The notes: a model not told the origin generated them from the letters alone. A stretch of DNA of 64,000 nucleotides from Trogon surrucura (GCA_020746105.1 CM036657.1:8620551-8684550), one strand, 5' to 3'; shown: positions 12,499 through 23,100, counted from the stretch's first letter. Translations and numbers: made by a program.

Positions 12499-12660
12499 TG
12501 TTGCAAAGGATCCTTTATGGTTCAAGCTTGAAAATCAGACTTGAGTGAGGGAGCTGATGGTAATGGGGAAGCTGAACTGGTTTAAGGATTTCTTCTATTT
12601 CTTGCTGTCTAGTTGATAATTCAGCGAGTTTGTTCAGGATCTCTTTCAGGGGTTCATCCT
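12499..12660 (-). pseudogene. gag: gag-like coiled-coil fragment
   Basis: An antisense frame carries an acidic, heptad-like segment (PLKEILNKLAELSTRQQEI) followed by proline-rich sequence. It sits where the spacer after matrix would be in a class II Gag, and the provirus at 46717-54033 has a comparable MEEVEGRMEALQLPPP stretch. The assignment is an inference from position and style, not from a clear domain. Confidence 0.4.
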
Positions 12661-12734
12661 GATCTTCCTTCTTTTCTTCCCCCCCCTTTTTTTTTTCTTT
12701 CTTTTTTCTTTTTTCTTTTTTTTTTTTCTTATTA

Positions 12735-13005
12735 GCTCAAGTATTACTACAATCTGTTATCACACAGGGAGAGCAGAATTTCCCAGCTCTGTTTTGATCA
12801 TACTCTCCCGTTCACTCCCATGCACATCTGGTGTACAAGAAGCGTCTTATCTTCGTTCTCACGGACAAGCTCTCAACATGAGCTGTACCTGGCTGGTCAG
12901 GGTCTCTTTTCATAATTAGCAAGCAAGAGTTATGCACTTGTTTAGAAAAGAGCTCAGCTCAAGGACAAAAGTCTTAATTCTGCAAGGCAGTGCAGTTTCT
13001 CCTTT
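12735..13005 (-). repeat. Foreign LTR segment inside the class II provirus
   Basis: Closely matches 1157-1425 in the same orientation, but does not belong to this provirus's own LTR. Poly-T/C-rich sequence flanks it on both sides (12665-12735 and 13005-13025). It separates the two gag-like fragments. A nested fragment or recombinational capture are both possible. Confidence 0.6.
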
Positions 13006-13029
13006 TCTTTTTTTTTTTTTTTCTTCCAC

Positions 13030-13544
13030 CCAGTCGGGAGGAGCAGGGAGTTTCTTCCTTTGCCTTTTTGCCTTTCCTGCCCTCCCCCCAACGCTTCAAT
13101 CGCTGCCGCAGCAACTTTCTTTTCTGCTTGCATGATTTCTAGAGTGCGTATTACGGTTTTCCAAACTGTTCCTAGTTATTTCGCTTCCTTTCCTTCTTTT
13201 CCTCCCTCTAGAGTACACTCCCACAAAAAGTCTCCTACTTCATGCCATTCCGTGGAACTAAAGATTAATGGCGGATCATTCATTTTCTCCCGCTTCTGAG
13301 CCCATGGGGCTAATACATCTCGCTCCTTTACTTTTTCTCCTCTCTCAGAGAGTATACTAAGGAGGCGAGTTGCCGCGTCCGTTTCCATCGCGGTCTTACC
13401 TTGGCAGGGGCTTGATCGGTTGCTCAAGCTCTGGTCTCCGGTGCCCTTTTGGTCACACTCGGAACTCTCCTGCCTCCAGCTCTCCGGCTCCCAAATCGGC
13501 TCACGTCCGATGCTTCGGAGTCTTCCCACATTTAAGCAATCCAC
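13030..13544 (-). pseudogene. gag: gag N-terminal region (matrix-like), truncated
   Basis: An open antisense frame begins shortly after the primer-binding site and runs about 120 codons to a stop near 13176, with related coding continuing beyond it. It includes a helix-rich stretch (TRLLSILSERGEKVKERD) and a tryptophan-containing HEVGDFLWEC motif of the kind found in class II matrix proteins. No zinc knuckle, capsid or pol remains. Its place directly after the leader supports gag; the sequence alone is only suggestive. Confidence 0.5.
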
Positions 13545-13563
13545 ATTTAAGCGTCCATAGATG

Positions 13564-13581
13564 GTCCCTGTTCGGGCGCCA
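13564..13581 (-). other. Primer-binding site, tRNA-Lys type
   Basis: The minus strand reads TGGCGCCCGAACAGGGAC, an exact 18-base match to the tRNA-Lys3-type primer site as I know it, two bases after the 5' LTR end. This fixes the provirus orientation. Confidence 0.93.
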
Positions 13582-13583
13582 GA

Positions 13584-13986
13584 TCTAGAAGGGTCCCATC
13601 GGAGAGCTGACCAGGATAACGACCATCACACCAATATGGCTACAGGTCGTCCTCCTTTTATTGCTCCGGACAGCTCAATATATACAGTTAAGCAGTGTCC
13701 CCGCGCCTGCCCCTTAACAGAGTTGGTCAGTTCCAGGTTTACACGCGCCAGCGTTTTATTGGGTAGTGCCATTCCACTATGCAGGCGGCTCTCGCCCCCC
13801 CTTCTCCCCCCCGGGGCCAGCACCTGCAGCCAAGCATCTCGCAAAGCTCTCACAAAACAGATACAACCTCCTCCTCTGCGTGCCCCAAAGCAACTTCAAG
13901 GACAGAGCCTTTGTTTAGGCCTAAGCTGGGTTGTCCACACTTTTAAAGTTATACCGCGCCTCTGCTCCACAAGAAATTCCTCTACA
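13584..13986 (-). repeat. 5' LTR of the class II provirus (403 bp)
   Basis: Same length as the 3' LTR, with 8 differences counted by eye. Immediately followed (minus-strand sense) by the primer-binding site and flanked outside by GGTGCA. Confidence 0.93.
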
Positions 13987-14219
13987 GGTGCAGGGATCTC
14001 TCAACTCCTTGACTGTGATCTAAGGTCATATCCTGCTTGATTCAATCTTTTCAGTCTCAAATGTTGCCTATTCGCTGTCTCCCTCTTCAGTTTTATATGT
14101 AGTCTTCTGAAAAGCAATTGGGACACACAGAGAAATGGGAAAAAGCTTTGTGTTCATTCTGTATGAATGTGGTCCCATGTGTGCATATATCTCTTAACAT
14201 GAAGAAAGTACTGATTGTG

Positions 14220-15823
14220 TGTCCTGGGTTTAGCTAAAAATCCAGTTCTGTTTGTGATTTTTACTTTCCAGTTTAGTGTCTTCTCAAAGGCTGCACGTTC
14301 TGAAGTCAGCAGCATGTTTTTGCAGACAGCGTGTGCAACTAGCAGTGATAACACCTGATGTTTACAGTTGCTGCCTGGGACTGGGATGCAGAAAGGCTCT
14401 TGCTTATACTTATTCCTCTAGTGACCAAGGCCACTGCTGGCTCTTGTGTGCCACGCTGGGGGTGCCGGGTAGTAAGAGGGGTCACAAGGAAGTAAAAGGT
14501 TGTACATTCGGGGGGTAATAGACAGGACAGGTGACCAACGAGAGTATTCCATCCCATATACGTCATATTTAGTATTGTCGCAGATTAGGGCTGGGCCGAC
14601 CACTAGCGCGGACAGATTCTCTCTAACCCCCTCTTCCCCCCCCTAGAACGGGAAGAGAAAAGGGAATGAGGCAGGGAGACTTATGGGTGAGAGAAGAAAA
14701 AAAAACTAGAACAGCTTTAATGAAAATAATGGAAATAATGGTGAAAAGGTAAAAGTAAAGAACTATATACAACTATAGATAGTAGCCCGATATCAAACCC
14801 GACTCCCTTCCCCGATAGCAATCCCCACTGGTGCTGCAGAGCAGGAGGCACTGGAGCAGCCCCAGGCTCAGCGGCCGCGGGGAGCTGGATAACAGGGAGC
14901 TGGATTCGGGAACTCAGGATCCGGATCAAAATCAGGAGGTCAGATGGAATCCTCTCTGGACACCAGCCATTGCAGGGCAAAAAGACCGAAAAGGGACGAA
15001 CAAAAAAAGGGGCGAAACTCTCGTGATCACTCAATTTATACTAGATATGACGTATATGGGATGGAATACTCTCGTTGGTCACCTGTCCTGTCTCTAACTC
15101 CCCGGAGGTGCCACCTTTTCCTTCCTTGTGCCCCCTCTTACTACCCAGCACCTCCAGCGTGGCACACAAGAGCCAGCAGTGACCTTGGTAACTATAGGAA
15201 TAAGTATAAACAAGAGCCTTTCTGCATCCCAGTCCCAGGCAGTAACTGTAAACATGAGGTGTTATCACTTCCAGTAGCACACACTGTCTGCAAAAACATG
15301 CTGCTGACTTTAGAATGTGCAGCCTTTTAGAAGACACTGAACTGGAAAGTAAAAATCACTAAACAGGACTGGGGTTTTAGCTAAACCCAGGACAAGTATA
15401 AATTGAGTGATCACAAGAGTTTCGCCCTTCTTCTGCATTGGCCAGTGTCCAGGGAGGACTCCATCCAACCTCCTGCTTTTGATCTGGATCCTGAGTTCCC
15501 AAATCCAGCTTCCTGTATCCAGCTCCCTGCTGCCGCTGAGCCTGGGGCTTCTCCAGTTCCTCCTGCTCTGCAGCACCAGTGGTGATTGCTATCAGGAGAG
15601 GGAGTCGGGTTCGATATCAGGCTTAAATATGTAGTTGGCTACAGTTCTTTATTTTTATCATTTTACTCTTCCATTATTGTTTCATTAAAGCTGTTCTAGT
15701 TTTTCTTCTATAACCTGTAAGTCTCTCTGCCTTATTCTCTTTTCCTTCCTGTTTGGGTGGGGGAAGAGGGGGTTAAAGATTGTCTGTCCGTGTTAGTGGC
15801 CGGCCTAGCCCTAACCCGCGACA
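14220..15823 (+). mobile_element. ERVL-type solo LTR (~780 bp), split by a same-family LTR
   Basis: Sense half 14220-14575 starts TGTCCTGGGTTTAGC; the other half 15395-15823 ends CTAACCCGCGACA. An ATTAAA poly-A signal near 15684 supports plus orientation. The outer flanks TTGTG (14215-14219) and TTGCG (15824-15828) are a 5-bp target duplication with one transition. The interruption is an antisense copy of the same LTR family. Confidence 0.9.
14576..15394 (-). mobile_element. ERVL-type solo LTR (819 bp) nested in its own family
   Basis: Starts TGTCGC and ends CCAGGACA on the plus strand, so it is antisense to the LTR it interrupts. A perfect 5-bp duplication AGTAT lies at 14571-14575 and 15395-15399. 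Complete from end to end with no internal region, so it is a solo LTR left by recombination. Confidence 0.93.
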
Positions 15824-15870
15824 TTGCGGTTGGGATTTCTTGATATGACATCCTTGTCTCTAAAATGGAG

Positions 15871-17039
15871 TGTTTTGGTTTGGCCTGGCCGGATTATGGC
15901 GGCGGAGGCGGGGAGCTGCAGGGTGGCTTCTGCAAGAAGCTGCTAGAAGCTTCCCAAGTTTGATAGAGCCAATGTCAGCTGGCCAAGGCTGAATCTATCA
16001 GTAAAGTGATAGGAGAGGAACGCCTCTGTGAAAAACTTATTTAAGAACGGGGAAAAGAACTGCGCCATTAACAGCTGGCACAGAGATGGAGGAGTGAGAA
16101 TCTGTGCAGACACCAAGGTCAGTGAAGAAGGAGGGGGGGAGGATGAGCTCCAGGCGCCGGAGCAGAGAGTCCCCCAGGTCTGTGGTGAAGATCATGGTGA
16201 AGCGAGTTGTCCCCCTTGCAGCCCATGGTCAGGATGCAGATGTCCACCATGAGGATCACCGCGTAGATGTCCACCGTGCAGAGGACTCCACGCCGCGTGG
16301 GTGGATGCCTGGAGGGGGCTGTAGCCCATGGGAAACCTGCATCAAAGCAAGTTGCTGCCAGAACCTGTAGCCCGTGGAAGAGAGGAATGCCCACGCTGGA
16401 GCAGGTTGGCTGGTGGGACTTTTGGGGACGCTGCAGGCTACTCACGCTGGAGCAGTTTCCCCTGAAGAACTGCGCCTCAGACTCACGAGGGGTGGGCTGC
16501 CCCTCGTGAGGTGTCTCCTGTTGGGCAGTTTGTGATGAATTGCCCTTCGTGGGAAGACTCACATCAGAGAAGAGAGCGTGAAGCTTGTCTCCCATGAGAG
16601 GGACCCCACAATGGCCCTGGGGAAGAGTGAAGAGTCCTCCCCCGGAGTGAAGAAGCTGTGATACCGACGTCGGATGAACTGACCGTAACCCTCATTCCCT
16701 GTCCCCCTGCGCCGCTCGGGGGAAGGAGGTGGAGAAACCGGGATTGATGTTAAGCCCGGGAAGGAGGGAGGGATGAGGGGAAGGTCTTCTGTTTGTTAAG
16801 ATCTGTTTGCTCTTTCTCACTTCTCACTACTCCTCTCTGATTAGTTCTTTTAATAAATGTACCTAATTTCCCCAAAATCAAGTCTGTTTTGCCCGGGACG
16901 GTAAATGAGAGTGATCTCCCTGTCCTTATCTCAAACCCTGAACCCTTGGAAATATTTTCTCCCCCTGTCTAGCAGTGGAGGGGGAGTGAGTGAGCGGCTG
17001 TGTGGGTACCTGGCGGCTGGCCAGGGTCAAAGCACGACG
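15871..17039 (+). mobile_element. Solo LTR, 1.17-kb family (copy 1)
   Basis: Starts TGTTTTGGTTTGGCC, ends ...AGCACGACG (normally CGACA), with an exact 5-bp duplication TGGAG at 15866-15870 and 17040-17044. AATAAA at 16854-16859 gives plus orientation; a TATTTAAG near 16037 could be the TATA box. Three other copies lie in this window. The 5-bp duplication points to an ERVL-type integrase. Confidence 0.92.
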
Positions 17040-17044
17040 TGGAG

Positions 17045-17717
17045 AAACATGGATTTGACAGATGGACCACTCAGTGGATAAAGAACTGGCTGGAAGGTCG
17101 CAGTCAAAGAGTGATGGTCAATGGCTCAAATGTCCACGTGGATACCAGTGACAAGCGAAGTTCCTCAGGGGTGTATTCTGGGTCCAGTGCTGTTCAACAT
17201 CTTTGTCAGTGACGTGGACAGTGGCATTGAGTGCACCATGAGCAAGTTTGTCAATGACGCCAAGCTGTGTGGTGTGGTGGACTTGCTTGAGGGAAGGGAT
17301 GCCATCCAGACGGACCTGCACATGCTTGAGAAATGGGCCATTGCAAACTGCATAAGCTTCAACAAGTCTAAGTGCAAGGTCCTTCACTTGGGTCGGGCCA
17401 ATCCTAGGCACAAATACAAAGTGGGCACAGAGTGGGTTGAGAGTAGCCCTGAAGAGAAGGACTTGGGGATGTTGATAGATGAGAAGCTCAACATGAGCCG
17501 GCAGGGTGCTCATGCATCCCAGAAGTCCAACCCTGTCCTGGGCTGCATCCAGAGGAGTGTGGCCAGCAGGCCAAGAGAGGTGATTCTCCCCCTTTACTCT
17601 GCTCTTGTGAGACCCCACCTTGAATATTGCATCCAGTTCTGGTGTCCCCACCATAAGAGGGACATAGATCTGTTGGAGCGTGTTCAGAGGACGACCACAA
17701 AGATGATCCAGGGGCTG
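17045..17717 (+). mobile_element. CR1 LINE copy 4, 5' part (split by the young ERVL)
   Basis: Translates to the end of CR1 reverse transcriptase and beyond: [35 protein letters not shown], then the catalytic block as FVND (normally FADD), then RPHLEYCIQFW. It is 5'-truncated. It stops at 17717 where the ERVL LTR begins and resumes at 24199-24204. The catalytic alteration and frame breaks show it is old relative to its insert. Confidence 0.9.
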
Positions 17718-18289
17718 TGTATTGGGTCAGACTGAGGTGGAGTTAATCTTCCCACAGCAGCTCTCTCCGTGCTGTGTTTCTTGGAGCGGTAGCTAGAAGG
17801 GTGTTGATAGCACCCCAGTGTTTTGGCTACTGCTAAGCAGTGCCCACACAGCACCAAGGCTGTGGTTTGATGTTCTCCCAGTAGTAGGGTGGGTGTGATC
17901 AACATCTTGGGAGGAGATACAGCCGGGCCAGCTGACCCAAATTGACCAAAGGGGTATTCCATACCATATGACGTCAGCTCAGATATAAAGAGAGAAGGCA
18001 GAGGGAAGTGGGGGGGGGGCATTCGCTGTTTGTCCTCCTGAGAAACCGTTACGCGTGTTGGAGCCCTGCTTCCTGGGAAAGCGGCCGGACATCGCCCGCC
18101 GATGGGAAGTAGAGAATAATCTTTGTTGTTTTGCTTTGCTTCCGCGCGGTAATTGCTATATTAAACTGCTTTTTATCTTTACCCACGGGCTTCTTGTTAC
18201 ATCTCACCTCTCCCCTGTCCATCTGAAAAGGGGAGTGATAGAGCGGCTTTGGTGAGCTCCTGGCCTCCAGCCAGGGCCAAACCACCACA
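17718..18289 (+). repeat. 5' LTR of the young ERVL (572 bp)
   Basis: Starts TGTATTGGG and ends CCACCACA. Promoter elements: CRE palindrome TGACGTCA at 17969-17976 and TATAAA at 17984-17989. ATTAAA poly-A signal at 18160-18165. Differs from the 3' LTR only in the length of the G-run near 18010. Confidence 0.95.
17969..17989 (+). promoter_or_regulatory. CRE palindrome plus TATA box in the ERVL LTR
   Basis: TGACGTCA (a perfect CREB/ATF consensus) ends eight bases upstream of TATAAA. The same pair is present in the 3' LTR (CRE at 23879-23886). Spacing and order suit an RNA polymerase II promoter; activity is inferred. Confidence 0.7.
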
Positions 18290-18297
18290 GTCCTTTT

Positions 18298-18315
18298 TGG
18301 CGCCCAACGTGGGGC
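18298..18315 (+). other. Primer-binding site of the young ERVL, tRNA-Lys1,2 type
   Basis: TGGCGCCCAACGTGGGGC, beginning eight bases after the LTR end, matches the tRNA-Lys1,2-type primer site as I know it. Confidence 0.9.
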
Positions 18316-18440
18316 AGGATAACAGCAGTTTTGCTAAGCTTGCTACAACTAGAGTAGCTATTAAGCGGCAAGCTCCTGTGCAGGACACGGAGTTTGCTTG
18401 TAGCACTTGCTTATCATTTGGTTTAGCTTTGTTTAAGAAC

Positions 18441-20141
18441 ATGTTAAGACAAACATTGAATATATGTTTTCTTCTAGTAGTTACAGCCCTGCTGCAGGGC
18501 TGGAGCTATCTTTCGGATAGAGTAAAAGAATATATCCCCCTCTGCCTATATGAGATTGATGTAAACGGCTTTATTATGAAGGCTCCCACGGTCCTTGTAC
18601 ACCCTTGTGTAAGCTCTATGGTATTACTAGTTAATGTTATTGGTATACTATGGGCTTTGTGGAATCTGTTTCCATCCTGGCATAAGAGGAGACAACCTTT
18701 GAGTGGGGACATACTGAAGTGTGCCTTGAAGCGGCCGGTCCCTGGGTGGCAGGGTGTGTGGAAGGACTTGGGCAGGTTCCTAGGACGGTTATCACCTCCC
18801 ATAGCCTGGGATATCACCCCAGAACAGGCGAGCGATCCTACTAAATTGACACACCATCTGATAGAAGGGTGCCTTACCTACCCCAATGAAAACCAGCAAC
18901 TCCTAGCATTGTACTGGGGCTTAGCCTGTGCCTATCGAGCCACAGTTCAATATTCTCAAAGGGCAGTGGTTGAGGCAGGCACTCAAACCTCAGCTGAAGA
19001 CACCATGGTTGAGACAGAAACTCAAACAACGACTACAGTAATTGCCCCAGTAGTGAAGACAAAAATGTGGAAAAGAAAGTCAACAGCTCCATACGGTCGA
19101 TTAGTAAGGGCAGAAGAAGAGGAGGAACCTGATCAAGAAATTAATCCTCTAACTGGGGAATCGGAAAGAGTAAAAGAAATCAAACAAGAAACAGAAACTA
19201 CCCGGTCCCTGACCTCGTCAGAAATCCGAGATATGAGGAAAGATTACAGTCGCCAGCCCGGTGAGCGGATTTCTGCCTGGCTGCTCCGATGCTGGGATAG
19301 CGGGGCTGACAGTCAGCAACTAGATGGTGGAGAAGCCCAGCAACTGGGATCCCTTGCTAGGGATCGGGGAATTGAAAAAGGAATTGGAAAGGAAGCAGGT
19401 GTTTGCAGTCTTTGGAAACGGCTCCTCTCAAGTGTAAGGGCAAGATATCCATTCAAGGAAGATCTTTCAAATTTCCAAGGAAAATGGACTACTGCAGATG
19501 AAGGCATCCAGTATCTGAGAGAACTAGGAGTGTTGGAAGTCATCTACAGTAATCTAGATGATGAAGAAGCCCCTAAAGATCCAGAGGATGTTCTATGCAC
19601 ACGGGCCATGTGGAGAAAGGTGATTCAGGGCGCTCCAGAGTCATATTCCAACAACTTGGCAATGATATATTGCACAGACATGGATATAGCAACTGTGGAA
19701 AGAGTGTCTTCTTGGCTGCAAAATTTTGAAGACAATCTCCGCATCTCCTCATCCCTGCGGGCCAAGGCATCAACTACGAGGAGTGCTCCAAGAAACCAGT
19801 TTTTTCCTGTATCAGTCAGAGGAAAAGGAAGCCCCAGGTATACGCCACGTGGAGCACTCTGGTTTTTCCTGCGTGATCAAGGGGAGGACATGAGGAAGTG
19901 GGATGGTGAATCCACCTCTAAACTGGAAGCCCGTGTGCGTGAACTGAGAGGAAAGACAGCAGTTAAGAAGGCGACATACAAGAAGGCAGTCAATGCAGTT
20001 GCTGTTGGGACTCAGGAAGATAATCAGCAATCTCCTAGACAAAGAAAATTTGAAGTCATGTCCCTTGATCCTGATGAGGGGACTTCTGGTCTGTTACGAC
20101 AAAGGTCACCCAGTGAATGTTCTAATGAGGATCAGGAATAG
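18441..20141 (+). CDS. gag: Gag of the young ERVL
   Basis: Intact frame ending in TAG at 20139-20141. It is open from 18249, but that ATG lies inside the LTR and the frame reads through the primer site, so I prefer the next ATG at 18441 (566 residues). Near this start are two hydrophobic stretches (about residues 7-20 and 45-67: ICFLLVVTALLQG and VSSMVLLVNVIGILWALW), like a signal anchor plus a second membrane segment, unusual for Gag. An acidic, charged linker follows, then a capsid-like region with RQPGERISAWLLRCWDSGAD and MRKDYS, resembling ERVL capsids, and a basic C-terminal region. I see no CCHC zinc knuckle. Pol follows in the same frame. Confidence 0.88.
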   Translation: MLRQTLNICFLLVVTALLQGWSYLSDRVKEYIPLCLYEIDVNGFIMKAPTVLVHPCVSSMVLLVNVIGILWALWNLFPSWHKRRQPLSGDILKCALKRPVPGWQGVWKDLGRFLGRLSPPIAWDITPEQASDPTKLTHHLIEGCLTYPNENQQLLALYWGLACAYRATVQYSQRAVVEAGTQTSAEDTMVETETQTTTTVIAPVVKTKMWKRKSTAPYGRLVRAEEEEEPDQEINPLTGESERVKEIKQETETTRSLTSSEIRDMRKDYSRQPGERISAWLLRCWDSGADSQQLDGGEAQQLGSLARDRGIEKGIGKEAGVCSLWKRLLSSVRARYPFKEDLSNFQGKWTTADEGIQYLRELGVLEVIYSNLDDEEAPKDPEDVLCTRAMWRKVIQGAPESYSNNLAMIYCTDMDIATVERVSSWLQNFEDNLRISSSLRAKASTTRSAPRNQFFPVSVRGKGSPRYTPRGALWFFLRDQGEDMRKWDGESTSKLEARVRELRGKTAVKKATYKKAVNAVAVGTQEDNQQSPRQRKFEVMSLDPDEGTSGLLRQRSPSECSNEDQE

Positions 20142-20163
20142 AGGGTCCCTGCCTTCGGCCAGG
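20139..20163 (+). promoter_or_regulatory. Candidate stop-codon readthrough site (UAG + UUCG hairpin)
   Basis: Gag ends in TAG and the pol frame continues in the same register with no further stop. Six bases after the TAG, bases 20148-20163 can fold as CCUGCC-UUCG-GCCAGG: five base pairs with one C-C mismatch, closed by C-G over a UUCG tetraloop. This resembles gammaretroviral UAG suppression with downstream structure, but a plain nonsense mutation in a fused frame is not excluded. Confidence 0.55.
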
Positions 20164-23100
20164 AGGAGGACAGGGATGACCGAGTATACTGGACTGTGTG
20201 GATTCGATGGCCTGGCACATCGGATCCACAGAAGTATAAGGCGTTGGTGGACACCGGTGCGCAGTGTACATTAGTACCATCAAGATATAAAGGCTCAGAA
20301 CCTGTTTGGATTTCAGGAGTAACAGGAGGATGCCAAGAATTATCTGTACTGGAGGCTGATGTGAGTTTAACAGGGGACAAGTGGGAAAAGCACCCTGTTG
20401 TGACTGGCCCAGAGGCCCCTTGTATTCTTGGCATAGACTACCTCAGGAGAGGGTATTTCAAGGACCCAAAGGGCTACCGATGGGCTTTCGGTGTGGCTAC
20501 CGTGACTACAGAGAAGATCAAACAACTGTCTACCCTGCCTGGCCTCTCAGAAGATCCCTTCATTGTAGGACTGCTGCAAGTTGAAGAACAGCAGGTGCCA
20601 GTTGCTACCAGGACAGTACACCGGCGGCAGTATCGCACAAATCGAGACTCCCTAGCTCCCATCCATGAGCTGATTCATCAGCTGGAAGCCCAGGGAGTGA
20701 TCAGCAAGACACATTCACCTTTTAATAGTCCCATATGGCCAGTGCGAAAGTCTGATGGAGGGTGGAGGCTAACAGTGGACTATCGTGGTCTGAACGAAGT
20801 GACACCACCGTTGAGTGCTGCTGTACCAGATATGTTGGAGCTCCAATATGAACTGGAGTCAAAGACAGCGAGGTGGTATGCTACAATTGACATTGCCAAT
20901 GCGTTTTTCTCCATTCCTTTGGCAGCAGAGTGCAGGCCACAGTTTGCTTTCACCTGGAGGGGTGTTCAATACACCTGGAATCGACTGCCCCAGGGGTGGA
21001 AGCATAGCTCCACCATCTGTCATGGACTGATCCAAACTGCACTGGAAAAAGGTGATGCCCCTGAACATCTACAATACATTGATGACATCATTGTGTGGGG
21101 GAGTAAAGCGGAAGGGGCGTTCGAAAAGGGAAAAAGAATAATTGAAATTCTTCTGAAGGCTGGCTTCGCTATAAAGAAAAGCAAGGTCAAAGGACCTGCA
21201 CAAGAGATTCAGTTTTTAGGAATAAAATGGCAGGATGGACGCCGTCACGTGCCTATGGATGTAGTTGATAAGATTGCGACCATGTCCCCACCAACTAACA
21301 AGAAAGAAACGCAAGCTTTCCTAGGCCTTGTGGGGTTTTGGAGGATGCACATTCCAGGTTACAGTCAGCTTGTGAGACCTCTTTTCCGGGTGACTCGAAA
21401 GAAGAATGATTTTGAGTGGGGCCCCGAACAACAACAAGCCTTTGAGCAGGTGAAACAGGAAATAGCTCGTGCAGTGGCGCTTGGGCCTATCCGGACAGGA
21501 CCATCAGTGCAAAATATACTTTACACTGCAGCTGGGGAGTACGGTCTCACTTGGAGTCTCTGGCAAAGGACATCAGGAGAAACCCGAGGTCGACCTTTAG
21601 GATTTTGGAGCAGGGGATACAGAGGATCAGAAGCCAACTATACCCCAACCGAGAAGGAGATTCTGGCAGCATATGAGGGAGTTCGAGCTGCTTCAGAAGT
21701 GGTTGGTACAGAGGCATCCCTCCTCTTGGCACCCCGGCTGCCTGTGTTGCACTGGATGTTCAGGGGGAATATCCCCTCTACACATCATGCAACTAGCGCT
21801 ACATGGAGTAAGTGGGTAGCATTGATCACACAACGAGCTCGACTGGGAAAATCCAATCACCCAGGAATCCTGGAGGAGATCATGGACTGGCCAGAAGGCA
21901 GAGATTTTGGTGCAGTGCCTGAGAAGGTGATTCGTGCTCAAGAGGCACCACCATATAATGAACTACCAGAGAATGAACGATGCTATGCTTTGTTTACTGA
22001 TGGATCCTGCCGTGTGATAGGGAACCATCGGAGGTGGAAAGCTGCTGTGTGGAGTCCCACACGACAAGTTGTGGAGGTCACTGAAGGAAAAGGCGAGTCA
22101 AGTCAATTTGCAGAAGTGAAAGCCATCCAGCTAGCCCTGATGATTGCTGAACGAGAAAAGTGGCCAATACTCTATCTTTATACTGATTCCTGGATGGTAG
22201 CTAATGCCCTATGGGGGTGGTTACAGCAGTGGAAGAAGACCAACTGGCAGCGCAGAGGTAAACCCATATGGGCGGCTGCATTGTGGCAAGATATCGCTAC
22301 TCGAGTAGAAAACATGACTCTGAAGGTGCATCATGTAGATGCTCACATGCCCAAAAGCCGCGCCACTGAAGAACATCGAAATAATGACCAGGTAGACAAG
22401 GCTGCAAAAATTGAAATAGCTCAGGTGGACCTGGACTGGGAACGTAAGGGTGAGCTGTTCGTAGCTCGATGGGCCCATGAAACATCAGGACATCTAGGGA
22501 GAGACGCTACATACAGATGGGCTCGTGATCGAGGGGTGGACCTGACCATGGAGGCCATTGCACAGGTCACTCATGAATGTGAGATATGTGCCTCAATCAA
22601 GCGAGCCACAAAAGCGAAGTCTCCCTGGAGCAGAGGACGGTGGCTGGGTTTTCGTTATGGTGAGGCCTGGCAAATTGACTATATGGGACCACTGCCACGA
22701 ACACGCCAGAACAAGCGCTACATACTCACCATGGTAGAAGGAACGACTGGTTGGCTTGAGACATACCCTGTGAACCATGCCACTGCCCGAAACACCATCT
22801 TAGGCCTGGAAAGGCAAATTTTGTGGCGCCATGGTACTCCGGAAAGAATTGAATCAGACAATGGGACTCATTTCCGAAATAATCTCATCAATTCCTGGGC
22901 CAAGAAACACGGCATTGAGTGGGTGTATCACATCCCCTATCATCCAGAAGCCTCTGGAAAGATTGAAAGATACAATGGACTGTTAAAGACTATGCTGAGG
23001 GCATTGGGTCATGGGACATGGAAGCACTGGGATACAAATTTAGCAGAAGCCACTTGGCTGGTTAACTCTAGAGGATCTGCTAACCGTCCAGGTTCTGCCC

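Larger units (their letters stand above)
11384..13986 (-). mobile_element. Class II (ERVK-like) provirus, internally deleted
   Basis: Two directly repeated 403-bp LTRs flank about 1.8 kb of interior. Perfect 6-bp target duplications GGTGCA lie at 11378-11383 and 13987-13992. A Lys-type primer site follows the 5' LTR and a polypurine tract precedes the 3' LTR, so transcription runs on the minus strand. Only gag-like N-terminal coding and an env tail remain; pol is missing. By eye I count 8 differences between the LTRs (about 98% identical), so it is fairly young. Six-base duplications are typical of class II/alpharetrovirus-type integrases. Confidence 0.93.

Noticed and set aside
14339..14603. 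Small open frames shared by several loci (also near 15041-15337, 35062-35364 and 37994-38281)
   Set aside because: They recur only because they lie in copies of one ERVL LTR; they contain stops in some copies and no protein motif.
18249..18440. N-terminal extension of Gag from the ATG at 18249
   Set aside because: The ATG is inside the LTR and the frame translates the primer-binding site; the next ATG at 18441 is more credible.
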